Assembly: GCA_008017145.1 (NCBI GenBank)
Contig: SSGY01000070.1
Coordinates: 1 to 9,757 of the forward strand
Origin: Neisseriales bacterium
GTDB taxonomy: Bacteria > Pseudomonadota > Gammaproteobacteria > Burkholderiales > UBA11063
Length of the DNA: 9,757 nucleotides
Direction: 5' to 3'
Below the pieces are notes generated by a model. The model saw only the letters and a program-made list of their open reading frames with translations, ran no database searches and was not told the origin of the DNA. The position numbers and the translations under genes were made by a program. Each line of letters opens with the position of its first letter. The first letter of the stretch is position 1. Below are positions 1-7,180 of this stretch, one piece after another.

Positions 1-918
1 GATAACCTCACGATCCAGTACTAGGGTTTCCAAATCTTGATAAGCTTTATGGAGGATAGTTCCACCAGGTGTTTCATAAACCCCACGTGATTTCATCCCA
101 ACAAAACGGCTCTCAACGATGTCAATTCTGCCAATCGCATTGTTACCACCAATTTTATTCAGATAAGTAAATATTTCCAGTTGTGTGCCGCTGATTACTT
201 TTTGGCTGGCGTGCTCGGTGATTTTTATTGGTAAACCATTTTTAAACTCAATACTAATCTCAAAAGTTTCATCTGGTGCATCCTGTGGTGAGAGTGTTTT
301 TTTGAACATTTCTGCTGGTGGCGCTAATTCTGGATCTTCTAGGATTCCTGCTTCATAGCTGGTGTGCATAAGGTTTTCATCAACGCTATATGGTTTTTGT
401 AAAGTAGAGGTAACCGGAATTCCTTGTTCAGCTGCATAATTAAGTAGGTCAGTTCTTCCTTTAAATTGTGCTAAAAACTCGGGTTCTTTCCACGGGGCGA
501 TTACTTTTACATCTGGCATGAATTGCATAAACACTAATTCAAAGCGAATTTGATCGTTCCCTTTACCAGTTGCACCATGCGAAATATTTTTAATTCCGTG
601 GGCAAGTGCATACTCTACCAGTTTTTTGGCAATTAGCGGACGGGCAAGAGAAGTACCGAGTAAGTAACGATTTTCATATAATGCACCACTTTGTAGCGAT
701 GGATAAATATAATCATTCACAAATTCTTCTTTGCAGTCTTCAATAACTACCGTTTTAGCGCCGATTGCCAAGGCCTTAACTTTAGCCGCCGCAAAATCTT
801 CTTCCTGTCCAACATCAGCAATAAATGCGGTAACCTCGTATCCTTTATTGAGTAACCATTTTAAAATTACTGAAGTATCCAAACCGCCACTGTATGCCAA
901 AATTACTTGTTGTTGCAT
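1..918 (-). CDS. argG: Argininosuccinate synthase, 5' part (cut by left edge)
   Basis: Cytoplasmic ATP-dependent ligase joining citrulline and aspartate to argininosuccinate, the seventh step of arginine synthesis. The window holds residues 1-306 of a family that usually has about 400 or more; the C-terminal part lies beyond base 1. The N-terminal ATP-pyrophosphatase loop AYSGGLDTS is at residues 8-16. The conserved GATGKGNDQIRFE stretch is at 115-127, followed by the ordinary synthetase domain. The ATG at 916-918 is chosen because TAGGAG lies just upstream (sequence TAGGAGACTATC before the ATG) and the product begins MQQQVILAYSGG, as expected for the family. It is the last visible gene of the arg operon and is separated from argH by 219 bp, nearly all of it a palindromic element. 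No disruption is seen. The identification is secure; only the C-terminus is unseen. Confidence 0.97.
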   Translation of the reverse strand, partial: MQQQVILAYSGGLDTSVILKWLLNKGYEVTAFIADVGQEEDFAAAKVKALAIGAKTVVIEDCKEEFVNDYIYPSLQSGALYENRYLLGTSLARPLIAKKLVEYALAHGIKNISHGATGKGNDQIRFELVFMQFMPDVKVIAPWKEPEFLAQFKGRTDLLNYAAEQGIPVTSTLQKPYSVDENLMHTSYEAGILEDPELAPPAEMFKKTLSPQDAPDETFEISIEFKNGLPIKITEHASQKVISGTQLEIFTYLNKIGGNNAIGRIDIVESRFVGMKSRGVYETPGGTILHKAYQDLETLVLDREVI

Positions 919-954
919 GATAGTCTCCTAAAAATTAAATATTTGTGTCTTTGG

Positions 955-1133
955 TTTTAGAGTTAGAATAAACTTTGCCGCTCAAAAGTTACGAATTTGA
1001 GAGTTTGTATTTCCTGAGAACTATTTTGCGAAAAACTCGCTAACGCTCAAACAGTTCGCAAAATTACGTTCTTGGCGTCAACAAACTCTAAAATTCTTCA
1101 CTATTCGCTTTAAAGTTTATGCTGACTCTAAAA
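955..1133. repeat. Long imperfect palindrome, copy 1 (argH-argG spacer)
   Basis: A 179-bp imperfect inverted repeat fills the spacer, ending 4 bp from the argH stop. The outer arms 955-976 and 1112-1133 match at 20 of 22 positions as reverse complements. Moving inward, GAATTT (993-998) pairs with AAATTC (1091-1096), AGAGTTTGT (1000-1008) with ACAAACTCT (1081-1089), and ATTTTGCGAA (1023-1032) with TTCGCAAAAT (1055-1064), leaving a 22-nt loop. The core 1018-1090 matches copy 2 (2536-2608) at 70 of 73 positions, while the outer arms do not resemble those of copy 2. No target-site duplication or open reading frame is obvious. It could be a MITE-like element or an intercistronic RNA structure. The palindrome itself is seen directly; the role is unknown. 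Confidence 0.85.
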
Positions 1134-1137
1134 AAAA

Positions 1138-2439
1138 TTAAAATTTAAACTGCTTTAACTCCTCTATTCGATTTTTAATAGTATCCAAACCCAAATTACC
1201 GGTTGCGCCGAGATGGGTTTTTGCCAGAATATTTTGCACGGGATCATTTAGTCCTGAATTTTGCAAATTCGCTGCAACTTGTCCATAAGCATCACGGAAC
1301 GGCACACCCTGCACCGCAAGCTGGAGGGCATAATCGGTTGCAAATACTTCAGGGGTAAAGCCTGCCAAGCATTTTTCTTCGTTAGCACTAACTTGCGCCA
1401 TAATGATTGCAACTACTTCCAGCGTTTGTCCAACCGTATCTAAGCTGTCAAATAATGGACGCTTGGTTTCTTGCAAATCGCGGTTATAGCCAGAAGGTAG
1501 TGCTCGCGAAATTTCCATGACTTGCCAGAGATTTGCCATCACCGTAGCGCTCTTGGCACGAATCAGTTCAAACGGATCAGGGTTTTTCTTATTTGGCATT
1601 AAGCTGCTACCTGGGCAAAATTCCTGCGGTAAATTAAGATAGCCCATTTCAGGTGCACTAAATAAAATCACGTCAGTCGCGAGTTTGGATAAATCGAGCA
1701 TAATCTGACTTAGTGCATGAATAATCACACTTTCAAATTTACCGCGACTATTATTGGCATAGAGTACGTTATTTTGTACTTTGGCAAAACCAAGTAAATC
1801 ACTACATAGTTGACGATCAATCGGTAAAGATACGCCATAACTAGCTGCCGAACCAAGTGGTGATTGATCAATCAGTTTATAACTGTCAATTATGAGTGTG
1901 GCATCATCAAGCAATGATTCGAGTAAAGCACCCATCCACAAACCTATTGATGAAGGCATTGCTTTTTGATAATGCGTCCGTCCAACATAGGGAATATTTT
2001 GATATTTGACTGCAAAATCATGCAAAACTTCCATGGTTGCAATTAGCTTAGCCATAATTGTCCGTAACTCATGCTTGCTATACAGGCGGAGTGCGGTTAA
2101 TACTTGGTCATTACGTGAGCGTGCGGTATGAATTTTTTTACCAACATCACCCAGTGCATTAACCAGATAATTTTCAATAGCGGTATGAACATCCTCTTGC
2201 GAGTTTTCGATGGTGAATTTACCATTGTCAACTAATTCAAGAATCTCACCGAGCGTTGTAACCAGTTGTTTACATTCAACTGGACTAAGTATTCCGATTG
2301 AGCTTAGCATTTTGGCATGAGCAATACTCGCAATGCAGTCATAACGCGCAATCCGCAAATCCAATAAAGGGTCATCACCAGTCATAAAATCTTCAACTAC
2401 CTGATTCAGTTGATAGCCTTTAGCCCAAAGTTTAGTCAT
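1138..2439 (-). CDS. argH: Argininosuccinate lyase
   Basis: Splits argininosuccinate into arginine and fumarate, the last step of arginine synthesis. It belongs to the fumarase/aspartase superfamily and acts as a cytoplasmic homotetramer. The superfamily signature GSSLMPNKKNPDPFE is at residues 277-291, with the catalytic-serine loop at its start. TARSRNDQV is at 105-113, the catalytic-His region GRTHYQKAMP at 153-162 and SPLGSAASYG at 193-202. At 433 residues it is somewhat shorter than the usual roughly 460. Its N-terminus (LWAKGYQL) and the GRTHYQ motif differ from the common proteobacterial WGGRF and YTHLQ forms, so it looks like a divergent ArgH subfamily. The ATG start is supported by GGAG about 8 nt upstream. 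It is flanked on both sides by the palindrome elements, unlike the tightly packed argF-argC block. Confidence 0.96.
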   Translation of the reverse strand: MTKLWAKGYQLNQVVEDFMTGDDPLLDLRIARYDCIASIAHAKMLSSIGILSPVECKQLVTTLGEILELVDNGKFTIENSQEDVHTAIENYLVNALGDVGKKIHTARSRNDQVLTALRLYSKHELRTIMAKLIATMEVLHDFAVKYQNIPYVGRTHYQKAMPSSIGLWMGALLESLLDDATLIIDSYKLIDQSPLGSAASYGVSLPIDRQLCSDLLGFAKVQNNVLYANNSRGKFESVIIHALSQIMLDLSKLATDVILFSAPEMGYLNLPQEFCPGSSLMPNKKNPDPFELIRAKSATVMANLWQVMEISRALPSGYNRDLQETKRPLFDSLDTVGQTLEVVAIIMAQVSANEEKCLAGFTPEVFATDYALQLAVQGVPFRDAYGQVAANLQNSGLNDPVQNILAKTHLGATGNLGLDTIKNRIEELKQFKF

Positions 2440-2473
2440 TATTATTCTCCATCTTCTTTATGCTTGAATATAT

Positions 2474-2650
2474 TTTATGGTACAAAATTAATTTACCACT
2501 CGAAAGCTACGAAGCTAAGAATTTGTATTTTCTTGGAACTATTTTGCGAAAAACTCGCTAACGCTCAAACAATTCGCAAAATTACGTTCTTAGCGTCAAC
2601 AAATTCTAATCTTCTCCACTACTCGTTAAAAATTAATTTTGTAGCATAAA
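2474..2650. repeat. Long imperfect palindrome, copy 2 (argC-argH spacer)
   Basis: A 177-bp imperfect inverted repeat fills the argC-argH spacer, ending 4 bp from the argC stop. The outer arms 2474-2494 and 2630-2650 match at 20 of 21 positions as reverse complements. Inner pairs are AGAATTTGT (2518-2526) with ACAAATTCT (2599-2607) and ATTTTGCGAA (2541-2550) with TTCGCAAAAT (2573-2582). It lies in the same orientation as copy 1. The core is almost identical to copy 1, the intermediate arms are clearly related, and the outermost arms are unrelated in sequence but still paired within the copy. Two stem positions changed on both sides relative to copy 1 (G:C to A:T and T:A to G:C), so pairing appears to be maintained. 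Confidence 0.85.
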
Positions 2651-2654
2651 CTTG

Positions 2655-3707
2655 TTAAGGATAAATTGCCAAAGCGGTTAAACCAGTGGTTTCGGGTAGT
2701 TGATACATCAGATTCATATTCTGCACAGCTTGTCCAGATGCACCTTTGAGTAGATTATCAATCACACTAACCACTACCAGATAATTAGTTCTCACATCAA
2801 GATGCAAACTAACCTGACAGAAATTAGTTCCAATTACGGGTTTTACACCTGTGCGCTCCTGATTGTTAAGTGAAACAAAATAACTATCCTTATAATATTC
2901 GGAATAGAGCCGACTAATTTGCTTCAAATCCTGCCTTGCATTTAATGGACAGTAAGCAGTTACCATTAATCCGCGTGGAATCGGAATTAAATGCGGCGTA
3001 AATTGAATCATTAGTTTTTTTCCTGCCAATTTACTAAGCTCTTGCTCAATTTCGGGAATATGGCGATGGACTCCACCGACTTGGTAAGCGGTAAAATTAT
3101 TACTGGTTTCACAAAAATGAGTAGCAAGACTCAAACTCCGTCCAGCACCTGATACACCTGATTTGGCATCAATGATAACTGGCGCAGCAGATAAATTCAG
3201 CAACTTATTTTTAAGTAATGGTGCAAGAGCCAATAGCGTTGCAGTTGGATAACAACCTGGGTTTGCAATCAAATTCGCGCCCGCAATTTGCTCACGATAA
3301 CCGATTTCAGCTAAACCATAAACCGCTTGAGTCAATAATGCACTGTCTGCGGCAGGATGCTGATACCATTGCTCATAAGTTTTGCTATCATTAAGACGTA
3401 AATCAGCACTTAGGTCTACTATCTTACAACCATACTGCATTAACTCAGCCGCGATAGCCGCTGCTTTCGTATGCGGTAATGCTAAAAAAACAATGTCACT
3501 TTCCTGTGCCAATTGCGTAAGATTTAGACTGACAAATTGGTGCATGAGATGAGCTAAATGCGGAAAAACCTGCGCTAATTCCTGCTGTTGATAAGTTTCA
3601 GAAACCAAGTGCGCCAATTCTACCTCTGGGTGAGCACTGAGTAAACGAATTAACTCTACTCCGGTATAACCCGATGCGCCAATAATCGAGGCTTTGATTT
3701 TCTTCAT
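2655..3707 (-). CDS. argC: N-acetyl-gamma-glutamyl-phosphate reductase
   Basis: NADPH-dependent reductase converting N-acetylglutamyl phosphate to N-acetylglutamate semialdehyde, the third step of arginine synthesis. The Rossmann nucleotide-binding motif GASGYTGVEL is at residues 10-19. DLSADLRL is at 98-105, and the catalytic cysteine is Cys152 in NPGCYPTA (149-156). KSGVSGAGR is at 182-190, and the active-site histidine region GGVHRHIPEIEQEL starts near 211. The length of 350 residues is normal for the family. Its ATG overlaps the argB stop by 4 bp (ATGA), and AAGGAA lies about 9 nt upstream inside argB, so the two are probably translationally coupled. The gene is followed by palindrome copy 2. 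The identification is secure. Confidence 0.97.
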   Translation of the reverse strand: MKKIKASIIGASGYTGVELIRLLSAHPEVELAHLVSETYQQQELAQVFPHLAHLMHQFVSLNLTQLAQESDIVFLALPHTKAAAIAAELMQYGCKIVDLSADLRLNDSKTYEQWYQHPAADSALLTQAVYGLAEIGYREQIAGANLIANPGCYPTATLLALAPLLKNKLLNLSAAPVIIDAKSGVSGAGRSLSLATHFCETSNNFTAYQVGGVHRHIPEIEQELSKLAGKKLMIQFTPHLIPIPRGLMVTAYCPLNARQDLKQISRLYSEYYKDSYFVSLNNQERTGVKPVIGTNFCQVSLHLDVRTNYLVVVSVIDNLLKGASGQAVQNMNLMYQLPETTGLTALAIYP

Positions 3708-4507
3708 GATACTTGTTCCTTAGAAACAGTAGTGCCAACGGTTTGATTATGTTGTAATAATTCAATTAATAAATGTGGTGTATTACCATTGAGAATATGT
3801 GCGGTTTTTACCCCCGCCTCAACAGCTTGGACGCAGGCGCTTAATTTAGGGCGCATTCCACTATTAACAATCCCTCCAGTTGCCAGTAATTGCGTCGCAT
3901 ATAAACTATCCATTTGTGTCAGCAAACTTGTAGGGTCAGGGTAATTGGTATAATAACCATCAATGTCACTGAGTAAAATTAATTTCTCTGCTTGCAGGCT
4001 AATAGCAATGGCAGCCGCGGCTAGATCCGCATTAATATTGAGGGTGATATCTTGTTTAATTGCTAATGGTGCAATTAACGGAGTTATTCCCATTGCCAGC
4101 AACTGGGTCAAAAATGAGTGATTCACCTGAGTAACATCACCAACAAAACCCAGTTTGTTCTGATTAACAAACTCACCTTGCAATAATTTGACATCATGCC
4201 CAGATAGTCCTAATGCCAAAATTCCAGCTTGATTAAACTGTTGCGCCAAGATAGCATTGGTTTTACCGAGCAATGCCATTTGAGTGACCACTAAAATTTC
4301 TGCACTGGTAACCCGTAAACCATCGACAAACTCAGAGCTAATATTTAAATTTTGGCATAGTTGATTGATATCTGGTCCGCCACCATGAACTACTACGATG
4401 CTATAGCCACTCTTTTGTAATTGCTGAATATCTGCAATTAAGCTCATTAGTTCAGCTTGGTTATTAACGATGGAGCCCCCACATTTTATGATAAGTAATT
4501 TTTTCAT
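3704..4507 (-). CDS. argB: Acetylglutamate kinase, short form
   Basis: Phosphorylates N-acetylglutamate with ATP, the second step of arginine synthesis; a cytoplasmic amino-acid kinase. KCGGS is at residues 8-12, HGGGP at 41-45, INADLAAAAIA at 158-168, LLSDIDG at 178-184 and GGIVNSGMRPKL at 211-222, covering the nucleotide and substrate sites. It has 267 residues and begins directly at the first beta strand (MKKLLIIKCGG), as in the roughly 258-aa E. coli enzyme. It lacks the N-terminal helix found in the arginine-inhibited, longer enzymes. No upstream start is possible: the codon two before the ATG is the argJ stop TAA, in the same frame. The ribosome binding site is weak (GGA about 9 nt upstream), so translation probably depends on argJ. 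The gene overlaps argC by 4 bp. Confidence 0.97.
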   Translation of the reverse strand: MKKLLIIKCGGSIVNNQAELMSLIADIQQLQKSGYSIVVVHGGGPDINQLCQNLNISSEFVDGLRVTSAEILVVTQMALLGKTNAILAQQFNQAGILALGLSGHDVKLLQGEFVNQNKLGFVGDVTQVNHSFLTQLLAMGITPLIAPLAIKQDITLNINADLAAAAIAISLQAEKLILLSDIDGYYTNYPDPTSLLTQMDSLYATQLLATGGIVNSGMRPKLSACVQAVEAGVKTAHILNGNTPHLLIELLQHNQTVGTTVSKEQVS

Positions 4508-4510
4508 GAT

Positions 4511-5734
4511 TTATGTCCGATACGCTGCGTTAATTTTTACATAATCATAGGTTAAATCACAGCCCCAAGCAGTACTGCTATGTTCACCTAAACCTAAATC
4601 AAGATTAATATTAACTTCTTTATTTTGGAGTAATTTTAATGCCTCTTCTTCTGAGAACTCCAATGGTACGCCGTGTTTGAAGAGCATCAATTCTTCTAGT
4701 GAAATATTCAGTTTATTCGGATTAATTGCAGCATTGGCATAACCGGCAGCACAGGCAATCCGTCCCCAGTTGGCATCATTACCAAAAACCGCTGCTTTAA
4801 CTAAAGAGGATGAAACCACTGATTTGGCAACCAATTTAGCTTGTTTATCACTTTTAGCACCACAAACATTTACCGCAATTAAGGTCGTTGCACCCTCGCC
4901 ATCAGTCGCAATTTGTTTCGATAAACTAATGCATAAGCAAAGTAAACCTTCATAAAATAATTGCCAGTCCGGATGATTAATATCTTCAATTGGTTTATTC
5001 GCAGCACATTTATTTGCCATCACCAAAACCATATCATTAGTTGAGGAATCACCATCGACACTAATCATATTGAATGAATTATTTACAGCTTTGGTTAAGG
5101 CAATTTGTAATGCTTCGGCGCTAATATCGGCATCAGTGGTAATGAAGCCAAGCATGGTTGCCATATTGGGATGAATCATTCCTGAACCCTTTGCCATGCC
5201 ACCAATTTTGATAATGCTACCATCGCTAAGTTTCACCGATAGCGCAGCTTGTTTGGCAAAAGTATCGGTAGTCATGATTGCTTTTGCTGCTTCCTGATCT
5301 TCCGCTGAGTCGAGCTTGGCGCTTAGTTTCGGGATTGAAGTCAGGATTTTTTCAATCGGCAAGGTAACGCCAATTACTCCAGTGCTGGCAACTCCAATTA
5401 AACTGCTGTCAATATTTAATTCTTTAGCTAAAGTAACGGCAGTTTGTTTGGCGTGTTGTGTACCAAGCTTACCAGTACAGGCATTCGCATTACCACTGTT
5501 GGTAATAATCGCTTGCAAATAGCCTGATTTAAGATGTTTTTTAGTGAGCAATAGTGGAGCTGCTTTAACTTGGTTTCTGGTAAAAACTCCAGCTGCAACA
5601 GCTGGCACTTCACTGTAAATCAAGGATAAATCCAATTTGTGGGATTTTTTGATTCCAGCTGAAATTCCTGCCGCTTTAAATCCCTGCGGTGCGCAGACAT
5701 TTTGATCGGCTATTAGTGTAATAAATTTACTCAT
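4511..5734 (-). CDS. argJ: Glutamate N-acetyltransferase / ornithine acetyltransferase
   Basis: Transfers the acetyl group from N-acetylornithine to glutamate, releasing ornithine and regenerating N-acetylglutamate; bifunctional members can also use acetyl-CoA. This makes the pathway cyclic and can replace ArgA and ArgE. Like other ArgJ proteins it should cleave itself into alpha and beta chains between Ala192 and Thr193 in HPNMATMLGF (188-197), exposing Thr193 as nucleophile. Other family features are TNSGNANACTG (78-88), STGVIGV (117-123), GGMAKGSGMI (178-187), a GNDANWGRI stretch, and the C-terminal end NAAYRT. The length of 407 is typical. The ribosome binding site GGGAGC lies inside the end of argF; the gap between argF and argJ is 2 bp, implying coupling. 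Mono- versus bifunctionality cannot be read from the sequence. Confidence 0.97.
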   Translation of the reverse strand: MSKFITLIADQNVCAPQGFKAAGISAGIKKSHKLDLSLIYSEVPAVAAGVFTRNQVKAAPLLLTKKHLKSGYLQAIITNSGNANACTGKLGTQHAKQTAVTLAKELNIDSSLIGVASTGVIGVTLPIEKILTSIPKLSAKLDSAEDQEAAKAIMTTDTFAKQAALSVKLSDGSIIKIGGMAKGSGMIHPNMATMLGFITTDADISAEALQIALTKAVNNSFNMISVDGDSSTNDMVLVMANKCAANKPIEDINHPDWQLFYEGLLCLCISLSKQIATDGEGATTLIAVNVCGAKSDKQAKLVAKSVVSSSLVKAAVFGNDANWGRIACAAGYANAAINPNKLNISLEELMLFKHGVPLEFSEEEALKLLQNKEVNINLDLGLGEHSSTAWGCDLTYDYVKINAAYRT

Positions 5735-5736
5735 GA

Positions 5737-6759
5737 TTATGCTCCCAGTTGATTATGATTAGGATTACCAAGTGTTGCAACCAAAATTGCTTTAATCGAG
5801 TGCAAGCGATTTGCGGCTTCATTAAAAACGATAGAATGTTTGCTGCGAAAGACTTCATCACTAACTTCGCGCACATCGACGCCAAAATTTTGCCAGGCAT
5901 CGCTAACAAATTTAGTTTGACAATCATGAAAAGCGGGTAAACAATGCATAAATAAAACCTCTGGATTATTAGTTTGCTTTAACATATCCATGGTGATTTG
6001 ATAATCTTTAAGTAAATTTGCCCGCGTCACAATCTGATCTTCTTCACCCATCGATACCCACACATCGGTATAAATTACATCTGCACCAGCCAAACAAGCA
6101 GGATCAGAACTAACTTCAATGCTTGCACCATGCTCATTAGCACAAGCAAGGGCCTTATTTAAACTCTCAGGGGCAGGGTGGAGTTCTGATGGTCCATAAG
6201 CCACGAAGTGCATACCCATTTTGGCACAACCGTACATCCAGGCATTTGCCATGTTATTTCTGGTATCACCAACATATACTACCTTAACTTGATTTAATGG
6301 TTTGTGAGGTAATGCTTCTTCAATCGTCATCAAATCGGCTAGTATTTGCGTCGGGTGATCTTCATCGGTTAATCCATTGTAAACAGGTATGCCAGAATAT
6401 TTTGCCAAATCTTCAACCGTTTTTTGACTATAACCGCGAAATTCAATCCCATGGTAAAAACCAGCCAAAACCTGTGCCGAATCTTCTACTGATTCTTTTT
6501 TACCAAATTGCGAACTTGAGACATCAATAAAACTCGGATGTCCACCTTCTTCCACTACACCGATTTCAAAAGCACATCTGGTTCTGGTCGAAGTTTTTTC
6601 AAAGAGTAGCGCAACATTCTTGCCCCGTAAGCTGTTACCGGTGATTCCAGCATTACGTTTTTGTTTTAGCTGATGAGATAAGTCCAATAAATAGCGAATT
6701 TCAGCTGGCGAAAAATCAAGTAAGGTTAAAAAACTTCTGTTGTGTAGATCAATTGTCAT
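5737..6759 (-). CDS. argF: Ornithine carbamoyltransferase
   Basis: Makes citrulline from ornithine and carbamoyl phosphate, the sixth step of arginine synthesis; normally a cytoplasmic trimer. The carbamoyl-phosphate site STRTR is at residues 57-61 and HPTQ at 135-138. The ornithine loop SMG is at 236-238 within DVWVSMGEE, and HCLPAFHD at 272-279 carries the catalytic cysteine. At 340 residues with the DVWVSMGE and LPAFHD forms it resembles E. coli ArgI/ArgF closely. These motifs also occur in catabolic ArcB, but the position at the head of an arg biosynthetic operon favours the anabolic role. The ATG start has AGGAT about 10 nt upstream. It is the first gene of the operon, and the 150 bp before it should hold the operon promoter. 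Confidence 0.96.
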   Translation of the reverse strand: MTIDLHNRSFLTLLDFSPAEIRYLLDLSHQLKQKRNAGITGNSLRGKNVALLFEKTSTRTRCAFEIGVVEEGGHPSFIDVSSSQFGKKESVEDSAQVLAGFYHGIEFRGYSQKTVEDLAKYSGIPVYNGLTDEDHPTQILADLMTIEEALPHKPLNQVKVVYVGDTRNNMANAWMYGCAKMGMHFVAYGPSELHPAPESLNKALACANEHGASIEVSSDPACLAGADVIYTDVWVSMGEEDQIVTRANLLKDYQITMDMLKQTNNPEVLFMHCLPAFHDCQTKFVSDAWQNFGVDVREVSDEVFRSKHSIVFNEAANRLHSIKAILVATLGNPNHNQLGA

Positions 6760-6910
6760 GATAGTAACATCCTATGCTTATTAGGAATAATTACTTAAAT
6801 GAAAAACCATATAAAACATAATGAAACTATACTGAGCGATAGATGTAGTAAATAATTTGCTTAAATAAAACTACAACAGATAGCTTAAAATTTCAAAATG
6901 TTTTAGGTTC
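6760..6910 (-). promoter_or_regulatory. Leader and probable promoter region of the arg operon
   Basis: AT-rich, non-coding stretch between argF and the third palindrome. The best -10-like hexamer on the minus strand is TATAGT (6826-6831), about 66 bp before the argF ATG, but no convincing -35 stands at the right distance. A TTGAAA occurs further upstream without a good -10. No clear ArgR box (two facing TGAAT half-sites) is seen. A promoter is expected here from the operon layout; its exact place is inference. Confidence 0.3.
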
Positions 6911-7089
6911 TAATAACTTGTATTGCAAAATATACTCATAGTATTTGATTCTTGGACGCGAAGGATTGATAAAAAAAGACGACGCGGTGTAGTTAGAGCT
7001 ACATAAGGAGTCTTTTTTGAAATCCGACAAAGTACAAGATTCAAAAACGAAGAGTATAAAAAATGAAATACTAAGCCAAGTAATTATTA
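6911..7089. repeat. Third long imperfect palindrome, different core
   Basis: Approximately 178-bp imperfect inverted repeat upstream of argF. The main arms 6931-6954 and 7035-7058 match at 20 of 24 positions as reverse complements. Further in, GGATT (6963-6967) pairs with AATCC (7021-7025), AAAAAAGAC (6972-6980) with GTCTTTTTT (7010-7018), and TGTAG (6988-6992) with CTACA (6999-7003). Weaker pairing extends outward: GTATT at 6920 with AATAC at 7067, and AATAA at 6912 with TTATT near 7084. Length and architecture resemble the two elements in the arg spacers, but the core is not the same. The outer boundaries are approximate. Confidence 0.65.
6972..7018. terminator. Possible bidirectional terminator in the palindrome centre
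   Basis: The centre of the third palindrome is an A-tract/T-tract hairpin: AAAAAAGAC pairs with GTCTTTTTT, enclosing the small stem TGTAG/CTACA. Read on the minus strand, the T-tract follows the hairpin, so it could stop RNA from the small gene at 7181-7303 before it enters the arg operon. It is not a textbook GC-rich terminator, because the inner stem is separated from the T-tract by several bases. Confidence 0.35.
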
Positions 7090-7180
7090 CTAAAACCTTA
7101 AATTTATAAATTTGGGAAAATAGTGTTTACTAACGCAGATGATAAAGGCTATCTCTGATTAGTCAATGAGAGAAATAAGA

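Noticed and set aside
731..931. Plus-strand frame opposite argG, and similar frames opposite argF, argJ, argH and the porin
   Set aside because: These are antisense shadows of well-identified genes, without own start signals.
2410..2649. Plus-strand 79-codon frame over the argC-argH spacer
   Set aside because: It runs mainly through the palindrome element and the 5' end of argH on the other strand, with no ribosome binding site or domain. The copy at 955-1133 does not keep the frame.
955..2650. Palindromes as Neisseria Correia (NEMIS) elements or a CRISPR array
   Set aside because: The ends do not show the Correia terminal repeat TATAGTGGATTAA. There are only two copies about 1.5 kb apart, with no regular spacers.
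6760..6910. ArgR operator before argF
   Set aside because: TGAAA-like words occur, but no pair of facing TGAAT/ATTCA half-sites with the spacing of an ARG box was found.
7100..7113. Perfect 14-bp palindrome AAATTTATAAATTT
   Set aside because: It consists only of A and T in AT-rich DNA, so chance is likely. It has no T-run or promoter relation that would give it a role.
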